From Allium sativum (Eukaryota; Streptophyta; Magnoliopsida; Asparagales; Amaryllidaceae): a stretch of DNA of 64,000 bases. Under the pieces are notes generated by a model. It saw nothing but the letters and a program-made list of their open reading frames with translations, was not told the origin of the DNA and did no database searches. The translations under genes and the position numbers were made by a program. The stretch is from assembly GCA_030737875.1 (NCBI GenBank), contig CM060918.1:883232403-883296402 (forward strand), written 5' to 3'. Every line of letters begins with the position of its first letter. Position 1 is the first letter of the stretch. Below, piece by piece: positions 21,217 to 33,571 of this stretch.

Positions 21217-24200
21217 ACTGTGAAGACCCGTAACTTCCCCGTAAAGGAAAGTGTCGGATAGTTCGAGAACAAACCACAACAGAACGCATACAGAAGAACA
21301 TTTCACTATATATCACAACAGTGCATCAGATTACAAGAATATACAGAGTATAAAAGAATATTACACAGAAATATCCGAGATTTAAATAACATTTAAATAC
21401 ATAGCAGCGGAAAGTAATACAATACACAACTAGAATGAGATATGCGGATACAAAGCTTTCCGGATATCGTTCCAGCTGTAAACCAGGATCCTGTGAATAT
21501 AAATCTGCAAAACCAAAACTACTAGCTGCCCGTGTCAAAATGAGGGCACCCAGAGTTTAGGTTAAAACAATAAACTCCAGGTCAGTCATGTGACTGGTGT
21601 GAGAACTAAAACAGTTATTAATCTTTATTTTAAATCATTAGGTAAATCAAGGGACCACGCCGTATAACACGGAACGGGTTTCCTCCCAAGAATACCAGTG
21701 CATAAAACAAACAGCGCAATGCTAAATAAAGAAAAATGAAGCTGTTATAAGACCCAGGTCCCATCACACAATGCAACGCAGTCGAGGATAGGGTTTTCCC
21801 TTATAACAGCCAAAGAATGCTTGATACGTTTTAAAACAAATCATTTGATACTATTATAAGTGTGTAAAACAACTTCAAATCATAAGTATCAATCATAGGC
21901 GGCATAAGCGCCCCATCCCACTATGTCGCCATATATAGGATTACAATTAAAACCGCAAATGTCACGTATTTGGAAATTGGATTTCCGTCTATGAACCGAG
22001 GCAAAAGATAGTCCTCAACCGATTCGTGACTCTCTAGCCCGAGCCACAGGTCAGAGCTCGAGTGACCTTGGAGCGACAGGGCCGGTCCACCGATGTGGAT
22101 TAAAATGCCTGAACACTACGTTTCCCCACCCTATGGGGTGTAAGTCTGGTCCGTCAGCCGACCAGAATGCATCGGCCGAAACCGATATAACCGAGGCGCC
22201 TCGCAACAACAACAACCACATAAGTCAAACTCGTCAGGGCGTGTAAAACCACTGACGCCACTTCTAACTAGAAAGAAACGCAAGTCCTCCCTGAGGTCCG
22301 TCTCCCGTTTTTGGTTCATACCTGGTGTGAAACACGCGAGGTAAACGTTACACAAAGCTACGCCACAAAGGCCGTGCTTTGATCATCACCACAAGACTTT
22401 GCTTTTCAACAGAAGCCTTGATCATTTGCATCTTAGCATGCCACACAGGCAAACCATCCTATGCAACCGATATCAATCACACAGAATGAAATCCGATGTC
22501 AGACACACAGTCCATTTACAAGTCCGTCCTGGGTCTGAACGAAACCGGAGGCACCTAGTACCCCGCATATCCATCGATCTCCAAGTACGTCTGGACGATC
22601 ACTAACTGTTTCCATCTTCTTGGGTGTACAGCCCAATCAAGATCATCAGTAATTACCCAAACGACGTGAAGACCTCCGGTCTTCGACCATCGTCTTCATC
22701 TTCGACTTATCGTCGTATCAGTTACTCAGAATGGGATAAACCCGGTCTTTCCGAATAACTCGCGTATATTTTAAATAAGTGTTACACAAACACAACATAC
22801 GCCTCATTCCAATTCATTAGTCACTAACCGTAAATTAATCAAGAGAATAATTCCCCAAATATTAACCCCGAAGGCCGAAACCAACATCAGATCAATATCC
22901 AGAAAACCATTCTGCTTGGCTAACCGCCAGTTAGTTTCTAAATTTCACATTCAAATCTAATTAAAGATTTAACTATCGCCTGGAGCAAAACTGGTGATAC
23001 TCCATTCTCGATCTTTTCAATCTAATTAAAGATTCATTAAAACTCCACTTAGTTTTAATATGTGACTGGGTTAAAGAATCAGTGTCATTTAAAACACGGC
23101 TCACGATAAACCCAAAGTCACATCCCATTAATTATCGGGTTAAAGAACAAGTGTTATTTAAAACACTGTTCACGATAAACCCAAAAATCAATATCCATTC
23201 AATTCCAATTAAATATTATTTAATTGGTACACTTCATTAAATCTAAATAAAAAGATTTAATCTTTTCTCAACTGGGTTCAAGAACAGTGTTAGTGAAGAC
23301 ACCATTCACGACAAACCCAAATCACATTCATTAATTATCGGGTTAAAGAACAAGTGTTATTTAAAACACTGTTCACGATAAACCCAAAAATCAATATCCA
23401 TTCAATTCCAATTAAATATTATTTAATTGGTACACTTCATTAAATCTAAATAAAAAGATTTAATCTTTTCTCAACTGGGTTCAAGAACAGTGTTAGTAAA
23501 GACACCATTCACGACAAACCCAAATCACATTCGATATTCAATACAAGGCTCTGAATAGAAAATAAATCGGCTTATATTCAATATCGAATTCTACGACTAA
23601 CAAATGTCGTATTGGAAATAACGATATAAATATATATCTTTCAAATTTCCATAACACCACTTGTATAATCACGAATTCCAACATCGAAATATTCCGAAGA
23701 CAATTTCGATTCAAATCCACCCCAATGCAATTATTGGGAATTTTGGTTATTTTCAAAACCCTTTTTCGAATTCGATTTATTTATTTAAAAATAAATAGAA
23801 TTATAATTCTAGTTCAAAACTAGTTCAATTCGATAAAAATCTATTTTTATCTTTTCAAATATGGAGTTTTTTTATCCCAAACTTTCACAAATCATTTCGT
23901 ATGATTTTACACAAATTATTACTATTTTTAATAATTTTATCAAGGCCCGTACAGTCGATTTCCATTAACGGCCACCGAACTGCACTTACAGCGACCTTTT
24001 TCGAATTTGATTTGGACGTATCTCCAAATCCAACCGTTAGATTTCAAATTTCTAACATTCATTAGAAAGCTCTTTTCGATACGAACCCAACGGTTCCGGT
24101 TTTAGGAGAATCCGACGGTCGGATCTCCCGTAATGTCCGTTTGAAATAAATGGTCGAAATTCACGAACTGCCGCGGCGCGGCGCGTTCTATTCAGGCCAT

Positions 24201-24377
24201 TATATTATATATATAATATATATAATATATACTTCGTCGATTTCTATTTAAAACGAATTATATAAATAGTTTTAAATTCGTTTCAAAAGCAATTTCAACT
24301 TCCTTTTCAATTCAAATCAAAATTGAATTCTTCTTTATAAATTCGTTTCAAAATTCATTTCTATTCAATTCATATTT

Positions 24378-24697
24378 CAATTCAATTCATTTCGAAATCG
24401 TTTTCAATTCAATTCATTTCGAAATCGTTTTCAATTCAATTCATTTCGAAATCGTTTTCAATTCAATTCATTTCGAAATCGTTTTCAATTCAATTCATTT
24501 CGAAATCGTTTTCAATTCAATTCATTTCGAAATCGTTTTCAATTCAATTCATTTCGAAATCGTTTTCAATTCAATTCATTTCGAAATCGTTTTCAATTCA
24601 ATTCATTTCGAAATCGTTTTCAATTCAATTCATTTCGAAATCGTTTTCAATTCAATTTATTTCGAAATCGTTTTCAAACCAATTCATTTCGAAATCG
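24378..24697. repeat. 27-bp minisatellite, 12 copies (C 5' LTR)
   Basis: Same unit as at 16813-17105, with one additional copy and one CAATTTATTTCG variant unit near the end. Confidence 0.95.
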
Positions 24698-26490
24698 AAT
24701 AAAATCGATATAAATATCGTTCACGTCAAAATGGCGTCAATCTAATCAACACGGCTTCATATATTCCTTTATTTTCAAATATTCTATTTCAAATATTTCT
24801 TTTTCAAATATTTCTTTTTTAAACTGGAATGAGGCCCAATCAATTACCATATAAGGTTAATTATATGGATTTTCATACAACACATGTATATAATAGCATG
24901 GAAAAATAATCAACCATCAACCAAAGTGCACTACTCTGTATAAGCATCAGATATAGATATCCAACGCTTAAAACAGCCTGTCAATCAACCGATCGACATA
25001 TTCAATCAATCGGGATGAGTGAACTTCAAATTTCATCCCAACACCCGTGTGGGGTTTCAAACAATCAAACACTGATTTTAGTTGTGCAGTTGGGCGATGT
25101 GTAAAATTTATCGTCCCAATCAATGTCATTCAAATAAGTGTACATAAACAAACCGTCTGGTTTGTAAATGAATATTTAATTTTATTCACTTCACGTTAAA
25201 AATTATATTTTTAACGACAAAACATTTTATTTCAACATATGAATTTCTATTCAATTCATTCTTTAAATAAAATGATATTTTTATTTTTCTAACATATTTT
25301 AGAAAATTTCGGCGGCATAACGGCACGATACTAGAAACGGGACGAGGCCTAGCCTTATCCCCGGTCTAGTGAGGGCCCACGCCATTCACACATCAATCAT
25401 ATCAATTTTATTATGCAAACCACAAAATCTGGAGTAAGTGTCTAACCTAGCCTTACTCCTTCGCCTTATAACGGCGCACGTCTAATCCTAACCAATTTAT
25501 CGATTCGATTTTTCACACCACAAACCACATTCAAACCAATATCACAATCAATAACCAAACAGCCAAACAAACAAGTCCATGGTCTGTGGACGATTGTGTC
25601 GGGTGCTACTAAGCACCGTCTGCATCCTAGTATATATATATAACTAGAAAAATAAATTGAAAGGTGAGAAATTCTCACTTATAGCTATCCTAGCTCCACG
25701 GCTCTTCTTTTGCAGAAGTCTTCGTCGTTTCGCCTTTTTGTCACCTTCGCCCGTATTCTCTACATATGTAAAAATCGAATTTTTACTTCGCTTTTCAATA
25801 TATAAAAATCGAATTTTTATTTCACTATTCGATATATAAAAATCATATTTTTACTTCAAAGTTTGATATATAAAAATCGAATTTTTATTTCAAAGTTTCC
25901 GCCTTTTCCATTTCAAAGATCTAATCTTTTCTTTTACTTTTTAAAGTTCAAATCCTTTTACCTTTTAAAAATTCAAATCTTTTACCATTTAAAAATTCAA
26001 ATCTTTTTAAACCTTTTAAAAACAAAAATCTTCTTAAACCTCTTAAAAACAAAAATCTTCTTAAACCCCTTTTTTTTTTTCAAAAAAAATAAATAAAAAG
26101 AATCAGTTTTAAATTTCTTTACAATCACAGAAACTTATTTTTCAAAAATCAAAAATCATATATGCAAAATTCATATTTTTATATTTCTATTAATCATATA
26201 AAAAATCATATTTTTATATGTTAGAAACCATGCTATTCTTATTTTAAAACCAAATCAGTTTTTATTTTTTACAAAATCTGTTTTTATAATTTTACAAAAT
26301 CAGTTTTTAAATGCTAATAAAAAAAAATCAAAACAGTTTTAAATTACTAATTAAAAATAAAAACAGTTTTTAAATGCTAATTCAGTTTTAAAATTCCTAA
26401 AAAAAACAGTTTTAATATTTCAATTAAAAATCAGTTTTTAATTTTCTATATATACAAAAAAAAAACAAATAAATAAATAAAAATCGACTT

Positions 26491-26865
26491 ACAGGGGGGG
26501 GCAGTGGCGGACTTCGCTGGAGGGGGGGGGGGGCGGTCGGGCGAGAGGGGTAATGGCGAACGGTGGTGAGGAGGAGCGGGCTGGAGGGCGGTGGCGAGGT
26601 GGTGGTCGCGATTACGTTCGGATTTGGGGGGGGGGGGCTGTCGGTTCCTCGATGGAGTGCGGGGAAGGAAGGGGAAACGATGCGGGGAGGGGAAGAAGAG
26701 GAAGAGGCGGCGGCAGCTCTGGGGGGGGCGCGATGTTCGGCGGCGGCTCCGATTTGGGTTAGGTTTCTTTTTTTTTTTTTTTTTTTTCTTTTTCAAATCG
26801 ATTTTGAATGCTGAATGAACGGGGGGGGGGGGCCTGGTTAAGGTAGGAGAGAGATTTCTCTTTTT
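26491..26865 (-). other. GC-rich exon-like island (C 5' LTR)
   Basis: Counterpart of 18904-19263, with the same GTAAGT site at its end (26492 downward). G, T and A runs differ in length from the other copy, so the open frames across it differ too. As the 5' LTR copy it is the one that would be at the start of an element transcript. Confidence 0.55.
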
Positions 26866-27785
26866 TTTTTTTTTTTTTTTTATCATTTTAATTTCAAAAT
26901 GTTGACTTTTACATACGACCTCTAAACGAGGCCCACCGCCTGTCGCCCATAGCGTTTCACCCCCATTCCGAACACAATGGGATATGTACCGCAAGCTGAA
27001 TCGACTGTTTGAATCAGTTTCCGTTTAATTTGCATTTAAATCGCTATATTGAATTTTAAACGTACATTTCAAATTACCGGGGGCACATACTAACTAGAAA
27101 AATTCCTGAAAAATATTTTCTAGCTTCGTATTTACGATACGGTCCTAACAAAACTAGTTTCGTCGAATTCCGATACCGTTGGAAAAATGGCCAATTTCCA
27201 GTCGATTAAAATCAACTGAAATGGTCAAAACACGTTTTCCTATACCACGCTCACATATTGATTCGAAAAATTATGAAATTTGGAATCTAGCAATAACTCG
27301 ACATCACGGACCCAACAAAACTGGTTTCGTCGAAATCCGAGGTCGTTTGCAAAACGGCTATTTTTAAGGGCCTTATATATATAAAAATATATATAAATTC
27401 CACAGCGACTATTTCTAATTTTAAACTGGACATATCTTATCATTTCTAAGATGAAATCCCAGTTTGTTAACTTCGTTACAAAGATATAGTTATACAGATT
27501 CAAATATTTCTTGTTCCGTTCAATTCTGACTTATATTGAATTCTGTATATTCATTTGAAATTAGAAATCGAATTTTCGAACTACCGCGCCATTTTCAATT
27601 CCTTTTATAATTATATATAAATATTTATATTCTAACGACGACGCGTATAATATATACGTTCGAATTATATTCAAAATAGATTTCACGTCGATATTATTTA
27701 AAATAATCTATTTTAAATAATCAAAATTCGCTAAAATTGCCAAAATAAAAATTTCAAACTGGCTCGCATTTTACGGGTTGTTACA

Positions 27786-27790
27786 TTGAG
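27786..27790. other. Target-site duplication of C, right copy
   Basis: TTGAG, matching 13649-13653. Confidence 0.97.
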
Positions 27791-28400
27791 CACATACGGA
27801 AACTTATTTCGCTCTTAGAAAAGACCCATATGTCATCTACAAAGACCATCACGAACTTATTTAGGTACTCCCTGAACACCCTTCTCAACAAAGTATGCGG
27901 GGGCGTTCGTCAAACCCAATGGCATCACCAGCCACTCATAAAAGAAATCATCCGGAGTCCCAAAGGCAGTCTCCTCTATACTATTCTCAGCCACTCTCAA
28001 CTGATGAAATCCCGTGGCTAAGTCCTACTACAAAAATACTGAGGCGCCAGCCAACTGATCAAGGAGATCATTAATCCTCGGCAATGGGTATCTATTCTTC
28101 TTTGTGAGTTTCTTTAGTTCCCTTTAGCCTACACAAAGTCTGAGGGACCCATCCGCCTTCATAACAAAAACTACCGGAGCGCCCCACTCCGATATACTTC
28201 GTCTTATGAACCCCTTCTCAAGCAAATCGCCTACTTACTTATGGAGTTCCCTCCTCTCACTAGGAGCCATGTGGCACACTGGCCAAGATACTGGTTTGGC
28301 ATTATCCACCAGATATATTCGGAAGTCAATCTCCCGCTTCGGAGGTAAGCCCTTCACCTCCTCAAACACATCCGGGTATTCCCGGACCGCTCTAACAGAT
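27791..28400 (-). pseudogene. Reverse transcriptase N-terminal half, broken (B)
   Basis: Read on the - strand, the frame gives REIDFRIYLVDNAKP, then [76 protein letters not shown] and, after a frameshift, FVDDI near 27845. This is gypsy RT up to its active-site box. At least four in-frame stops and one frameshift are visible (for example two stops before DLATGF). It cannot yield an active enzyme. Confidence 0.88.
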
Positions 28401-28950
28401 CGCAGACTCTAGACCAACGTGTCAGGCGATTCTAGATACCTTAGCATAACAGATTCTATGGGATTACAAGAGATCTCGAGAGTGTTACTTAGGCGGCCCA
28501 TAAGCCTAACAACTCTCCCTTCAAAATGAAGAACAGCACTCCTACTGGATAACCAGTCCATGCCCAAAATTAACCCATAGCCCGTGAAGCCCAACAAGCA
28601 TCACATCTAAACTCAACGCTAAGTATAGAAACTTTCAAACCCAAACATATCATGGAGCCCCAACTGGGTTTGAAAAAACTAAGGGATCATCTGCCAAACT
28701 GGTGTCTAAGTGCAGTGACTCAACTATCAATGGTGAGATAAACGAACTCGATATATCAGGATCAAATAAAGTTTGAATCGGATAATAAAGAAATCCAAAT
28801 TCCAACCTAGACAGTCTTATCCCCATCTGGTACCCTAGTCGTGAGGGAATACAACTACCCTCCAGAAGATTCCATAACTTGCCCTTGCTCCTTTGGACAA
28901 TCCTAATAAGGTGTCCTATTCCTCTTAAAAGGATAACCACTTGCCTTCTT
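28401..28950 (-). pseudogene. Protease remnant (B)
   Basis: The - strand frame 28940-28650 holds TLFDPDISSSFIS, where the family has the DSGA/DTGA active site, so the catalytic motif is changed. It then gives SLHLDTSLADDPLVFSNPVG, typical protease sequence. A second frame, 28597-28409, gives YGLILGMDWLSSRSAVLHFEG, the conserved end of the domain. The two are separated by a frameshift or stop. Zinc knuckles are not clear. Confidence 0.82.
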
Positions 28951-29350
28951 CTTCCCTATTCTCCACTCGTAACCTCCCACCAATGAGGTTTCATCTTTCA
29001 TTAACCAAACAACTATTTGAGCCTTCCTCCCATCGTTTATCCAATAGATACCTACCAGTCCTCCTCCTTCTTGAACCAACTTCTAATCCGACTAACGTCT
29101 AAGTCCCTTGAAGTGGTTTTCCATCCTTATCTATCTTAGAAAGATCATCTATACGCGGAGGGGAAACTCAAAACGAGAGAAAGGAAGAGATTCAAAATGG
29201 AGAATTCGAAAGATATAGATATGGCTATTGGGGATTATGCTTTCCTTTCAAAAACTTTTCTCTTAAAAGACATGTTTTTGAAAATACTCCTTTCCAAAAG
29301 TATTCTTAGAAAATAGTTTTTCTAAAAAATTTATCTGTTCCGGTAACCTT
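28951..29350 (-). other. Leader of B with gag missing
   Basis: Only about 400 bases separate the PBS from the protease remnant, so nearly all of gag (normally over 1 kb) is gone. Near 29305-29330 the strand can pair TTAGAAAA with TTTTCTAA around ACTA. I see no leader module of the A/C/D/F type. Confidence 0.6.
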
Positions 29351-29364
29351 AAGCTCTGATACCA
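29351..29364 (-). other. Primer binding site of B
   Basis: On the - strand TGGTATCAGAGCTT lies two bases from the end of the 5' LTR. Confidence 0.92.
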
Positions 29365-29366
29365 CG

Positions 29367-32300
29367 TGTAACACCCCACACCCGCTATAGTCACTCACTA
29401 AGGGAATGCCATAGCATCGGTGGAGTATTTTTAGTGAGTATAGAACAGTAAAATTACAACAAGACAGATATAATGTAATACTTGAAAATTTAAAACATCA
29501 TCTCATAGCAGCGGAAAGTAAAACATGTTTGGTTACATCATAAAACCATAACAAGAGTCAAGTACAAAATATCCATCCTGAATAAAATAAGTACATAATC
29601 CCACTACTCATAACAAATAGCCATAATAGAAAAGATAAGATAAGCTGAGCTCTACATCTACGGTCCAAGCTCCAAGAGATAGATAAAGCAAACTGATCAA
29701 AGCCCACTAGCACTAGGCCCAACCTGAGGACCTGAAGGAAAAAGATAAAAACAACGGGGGTCAGACATAAGTCTGAGTGAGTCCTATAACCCTAACAATA
29801 CAACCATTAAAGTAATTAGGGTATGATATAAACAAGATACGGTACCTCTGGGGATAATGACTACAATAAGTAGCCCACAAAACACAGGATGTACTACGAT
29901 AATCGAAACGACGTATTTATCCACCCAAGGATAATTACTAGCTTACACCACCCCAGACCTACCCACCCAAGGGTAATTCCTACACTGCACCACACCAGTT
30001 CTACCCACCAAGAGTAATTCCTACTTAAAGGTTGATCCCACTTAAAGACTTAGAAAATATAACTAATAGCTTCTGGTACTTCTAGCTGACCACGTAGGTG
30101 CCATCTGCTCCTACCTCCACTAGGTGTACCTAGTTATCTTACCCAGTAGTTTCGTGTACCCCTACATAGGTGCCGTCTGCTCCTATCTTTACTAGGTGTA
30201 CCCACTACTCCCCATCGATCGGCTCCCTAACGTAGATACCCGTGCTGGTCCCACAGTGGGGTGTATCACTCCCCTAAAGTGGCTACCCATTACTATCAAC
30301 GGTGCACGGCTTTATATCTACACGATGCAACAACGGCTTATCTACCAGCCCGGGCCCACACACGCATATGAAACCCGTTGAACTTGCGTTGCCACCGCTA
30401 CCCCGTTTTGGCCTCTTATAATCAAGCCCAATATGCGTGTCCCGTCACTCGACATGGGTCGAGCCCACAAAGATACGTTTGGGATATTGGTTGAAATGGG
30501 CCCCCACAAGCTACTGCTTAAGCTTGTCATTTTATCTAGTGCATCCCACTTAACCCCTTTTTATAATCATGCCCCCTTACATGTTAGGGTTTGGTTAAGT
30601 CATCCAATTATATTACAATTGCCACTTAAGGCACCCACTAGATTTCCGCATGCCACCCAAGGCACTTACTTGATTCCCCCATGCCACCCAAGGCACTTAC
30701 TTAATTCCCCCATGCCACCCAAGGCACTTACTTAACCCTTTAATCATGTTTAGTTACATGTTCCACTCTGGTTAAGTATTCTAATCGTATTTTCTATTGC
30801 CACCCAAGGCAACCCACTAGTTTTCTCATGCCACCCAAGGCACCCCCACTAGTTACTACATGCCACCCAAGGCACCCACTTAACCCCTCATGTCCCACTA
30901 CATGCTAATATGGTTAAGTGTTTCTTAATTAATTAAGACCGTGATCTCCCATAAAGACCTCCCACATTAGACTGGCTGTTATGACCGCCTGGTTAAGCCG
31001 GTAGGGTCCGGGCAGTCTTACGTCATAACAGAGTCTAACCTCGTGTCTTTACTTTAATCACGTATTTAATTTGTGCCTAAGACCTCTCACATTAGACTGG
31101 CTGTTATGACCGCCTGGTTAAGCCGGTAGGGTCCGGGCAGTCTTACGTCATAACAGAGCCTAACCTCGTGTCTTAGTCGATTAATTACACCTAATTAATC
31201 ACCCCCATATTAATTATCCTTAATTAATATCAATTTATTCATAACATGGGTAGACCTAACTCAATAGGTAAATTCCCATGGGGTAGACCTAACTCAATAG
31301 GTAAATTCCCACTTATGTTAATTAATTTTTTTATGGTATGCTTAATCATACCCATTTCAACATACTTTTAATTAACATATTAATTAACCCCATCGTTCCC
31401 CACGTAAATCGTCATTATGACATAACATAATAAAGGGAAGATTTACCACACATAACATGGGTTTAGCATATAACTTTATCATGGGTTAAGAGGATGTCAA
31501 CTTGCATATATGAGCATGTATTAACCCAACTATATTCAACCCAAACTTGCATATTATCAAACATGTGTCTTACATAACATGTTGCATATGAACTTACATA
31601 TCATCAAACATGTGATTTGCATAACATGTTGCATATGAACTTACATATCATCATACATGTGATTTGCATAACATGTAGAACTTGCATTTTAGCATATACT
31701 TAACTTGCATAAGCACTCACATACTTGCATAAGCATTCATATACTTGCATAAGCTTGCATATCATGTTAAACTTGCATTTCAACATATACATAACTTGCA
31801 TAAACATTCACATACTTGCATAGGCTTGCATATTATGTTAAACTTGCATTTCAACATATACATAACTTGCATAAACATTCATATACTTGCATAAGATTCA
31901 CCTACTTGCATATGCACATAACTTACATAACATGTTGAGCTTGCATGTAAGCATAACTTGCATAATATGTCGAACTTACATATATGACTTGCATCTTAAA
32001 GGAGGGTAAACATGCATAGCATATAAGGGTGCCATCTTACATATGTATATACCATATTTAAAAGGGTAAACTTGCATGTCATGATTTATGCATAATACCA
32101 AACACTTAGCATGCATAAAACCACTTACTTATCATGCATAGAATCAAATACTTATTATGCATAAAATCAAATACTTATTATGCATAAAACCAAATACTTA
32201 TTATGCATAAAATCAAATACTTATTATGCATAAAATCAAATACTTATTATGCATAAACCCACCACTTAACTTGCATAAGCCCAAACACTTAACATGCATA

Positions 32301-33217
32301 AAACCCCATACTTAGTATGCATACAATCAAATACTTATCATGCATAACGTCAAATACTTTAGCATGAATAACATCAAATACTTAACATGCATAACACCAA
32401 CTACTTAGCATGCATAAAATCACATGCATAACTTGCATATCATGTTACATATAACTTGCATATATTCTTACATATAGTTTGCATAACATGTCACATATGC
32501 ATAAATGTTTAACATGGTGTTTTGCATCATAAAACATGGCCTTAACTTGCATTTAACATAAAACTTGCAAATCACATATCATACAAACTTGCATAAATAC
32601 ATTTATCCACAAACATAGCCATGTCTTATCACATCCTACCATAATCAATTTAACAATTGATTATTAAAGCCATAGAAACTCACCAAAACCAAGATTAGCA
32701 AATTAAATGAAGAAAATCCCAATGATTAAGTAGAAGAAGATGTAGATTAGCTTGCAAACCCTCTTAGGATTTTTAGTGGAGGCTTTCCAATTTTCTAAGT
32801 GATGGCATAATGGCCTTAGATCTATTTTTGGTAAGGATAAGGGGGGTATTAGGGTGTATATATAGATTAGTTAGATGTTTTAGGACCATAGGATATACCC
32901 TAGAACCAATCCTAGCCTTTAAAGCATGTCTTGGGGAAGAAGTCAAGTGTAGGAACCATTTAGGGCCCAAAAAAAACAGCCCAAAACTCATCCCGGGCCT
33001 CAAAACATGAGCAGTTTTCGTTTTTGATTTTTCGTGAAACTTTGACGGGCCATAACTTGGTCATACGGACTCCGATTTACGAAAACTCGGACTCTATTTC
33101 GCGTATTTTTCCGAGACGAACGCAATGGCACAGCCCGTTTCCCCTGATTCAGAATATTAAATTTAATTCTGCTCTGATTTATGTTATAACAAGTTATTTA
33201 ACATACGGGGTGTTACA
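29367..33217 (-). repeat. Element B 5' LTR
   Basis: Bounded by TGTAACACCCC and GGGGTGTTACA, a perfect 11-base inverted repeat. It matches 7652-11479 with about 11 substitutions and one extra unit in the ATGCATAAAATCAAATACTT tandem. It contains all repeats described for the other copy, including hairpins at 30967-31038 and 31092-31163. Confidence 0.96.
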
Positions 33218-33317
33218 CAAAGTGCAATGGAGTGGAGATCCGCGAGATTGTACTTGGGAAACCGAGGAGAGCATTCAGAAAGCTTATCCTAGATGCCGAG
33301 TAGATATCTCTGATTGA
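33218..33317 (+). pseudogene. pol: Remainder of element A pol: second half of the chromodomain
   Basis: After the CAAAG duplication the + strand continues the frame lost at 7651: QWSGDPRDCTWETEESIQ, then a TGA stop after DISD at 33317. The TWE-E pattern is the usual end of the chromodomain in Tekay-like integrases, which in the family directs insertion to methylated-histone chromatin. In this copy it is separated from its gene by 25.6 kb. Confidence 0.9.
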
Positions 33318-33571
33318 CTCTGGTGCAAGGTACATTTACCCTACTTTGCATTACCATTCAATTCTCTACTCTATTGTTATTTTCTTTTCATGGATGTGCA
33401 CTATTTAGTATATAGTCTGAATGATTTATAAAAGAATATAGAAGTTGATCAGAATATTTTAAAAAGGTTAAAAACAATTGGATTGGTTGTTGTGTTGTGT
33501 GATTGTAGATTTATCAAACCACTTTCGACTTTATTCCTTTTCGGGGACGAAAAATTTTAAGTGGGGGAGAT
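33318..33571 (+). other. Element A 3' noncoding region, hairpin and PPT
   Basis: No ORF. TTTTCG and CGAAAA (33538-33553) pair around GGGA, followed by the polypurine tract AAGTGGGGGAGA (33559-33570), then the LTR. The last 70 bases closely match the corresponding stretch of C. Confidence 0.9.

Larger units (their letters stand above)
20184..21218 (-). other. Noncoding interior of element C
   Basis: This 1035-bp stretch is all that lies between the LTRs. In element sense it has the PBS, two stem-loop modules, an AT-rich part, a GATGATG hairpin, a segment with CCCGACAAATAGGTAC and GGTTATGGCGAAA (about 20338-20525) that in A lies inside the LTR, and the PPT block. It has no ORF of interest. It is collinear with D's interior (62968 to the window end). 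Confidence 0.92.
13654..27785 (-). mobile_element. Element C: non-autonomous retrotransposon with giant LTRs
   Basis: C is 14.1 kb, of which about 93% is LTR: 13654-20183 (6530 bp) and 21219-27785 (6567 bp), with an interior of only 1035 bp. It has the PBS, PPT and duplication of a normal integration but no gag or pol. By eye its LTRs differ by about five substitutions, one minisatellite unit (11 against 12) and homopolymer lengths, so it moved very recently. It resembles the LARD class in lacking genes, but the size is in the LTRs, not the interior. Mobilising proteins must come from another element; A is the best candidate here because of shared termini, PBS, PPT and leader modules. Confidence 0.95.
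21219..27785 (-). repeat. Element C 5' LTR
   Basis: A near-identical copy of 13654-20183. Differences noticed: A/G at 14399 against its partner, G/A near 15877, T/A near 16004, T/C near 17722, A/T near 19462, one extra 27-bp unit, and variable A, G and T runs around 26080-26880. The TTGAG duplication follows at 27786. Confidence 0.96.
7652..33217 (-). mobile_element. Element B: decayed chromovirus inserted in A pol, itself entered by C
   Basis: B reads on the - strand. Its LTRs are 7652-11479 and 29367-33217, its PPT adjoins 11480 and its PBS is at 29351-29364. Without C its interior is about 3.75 kb, short for an autonomous chromovirus, because gag is nearly absent and pol is deleted and scrambled. 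The LTRs differ by only about 11 substitutions in 3.8 kb plus one extra repeat unit of about 23 bases. The coding damage therefore looks older than the insertion, which suggests B moved as an already defective element using proteins made elsewhere. Confidence 0.95.
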
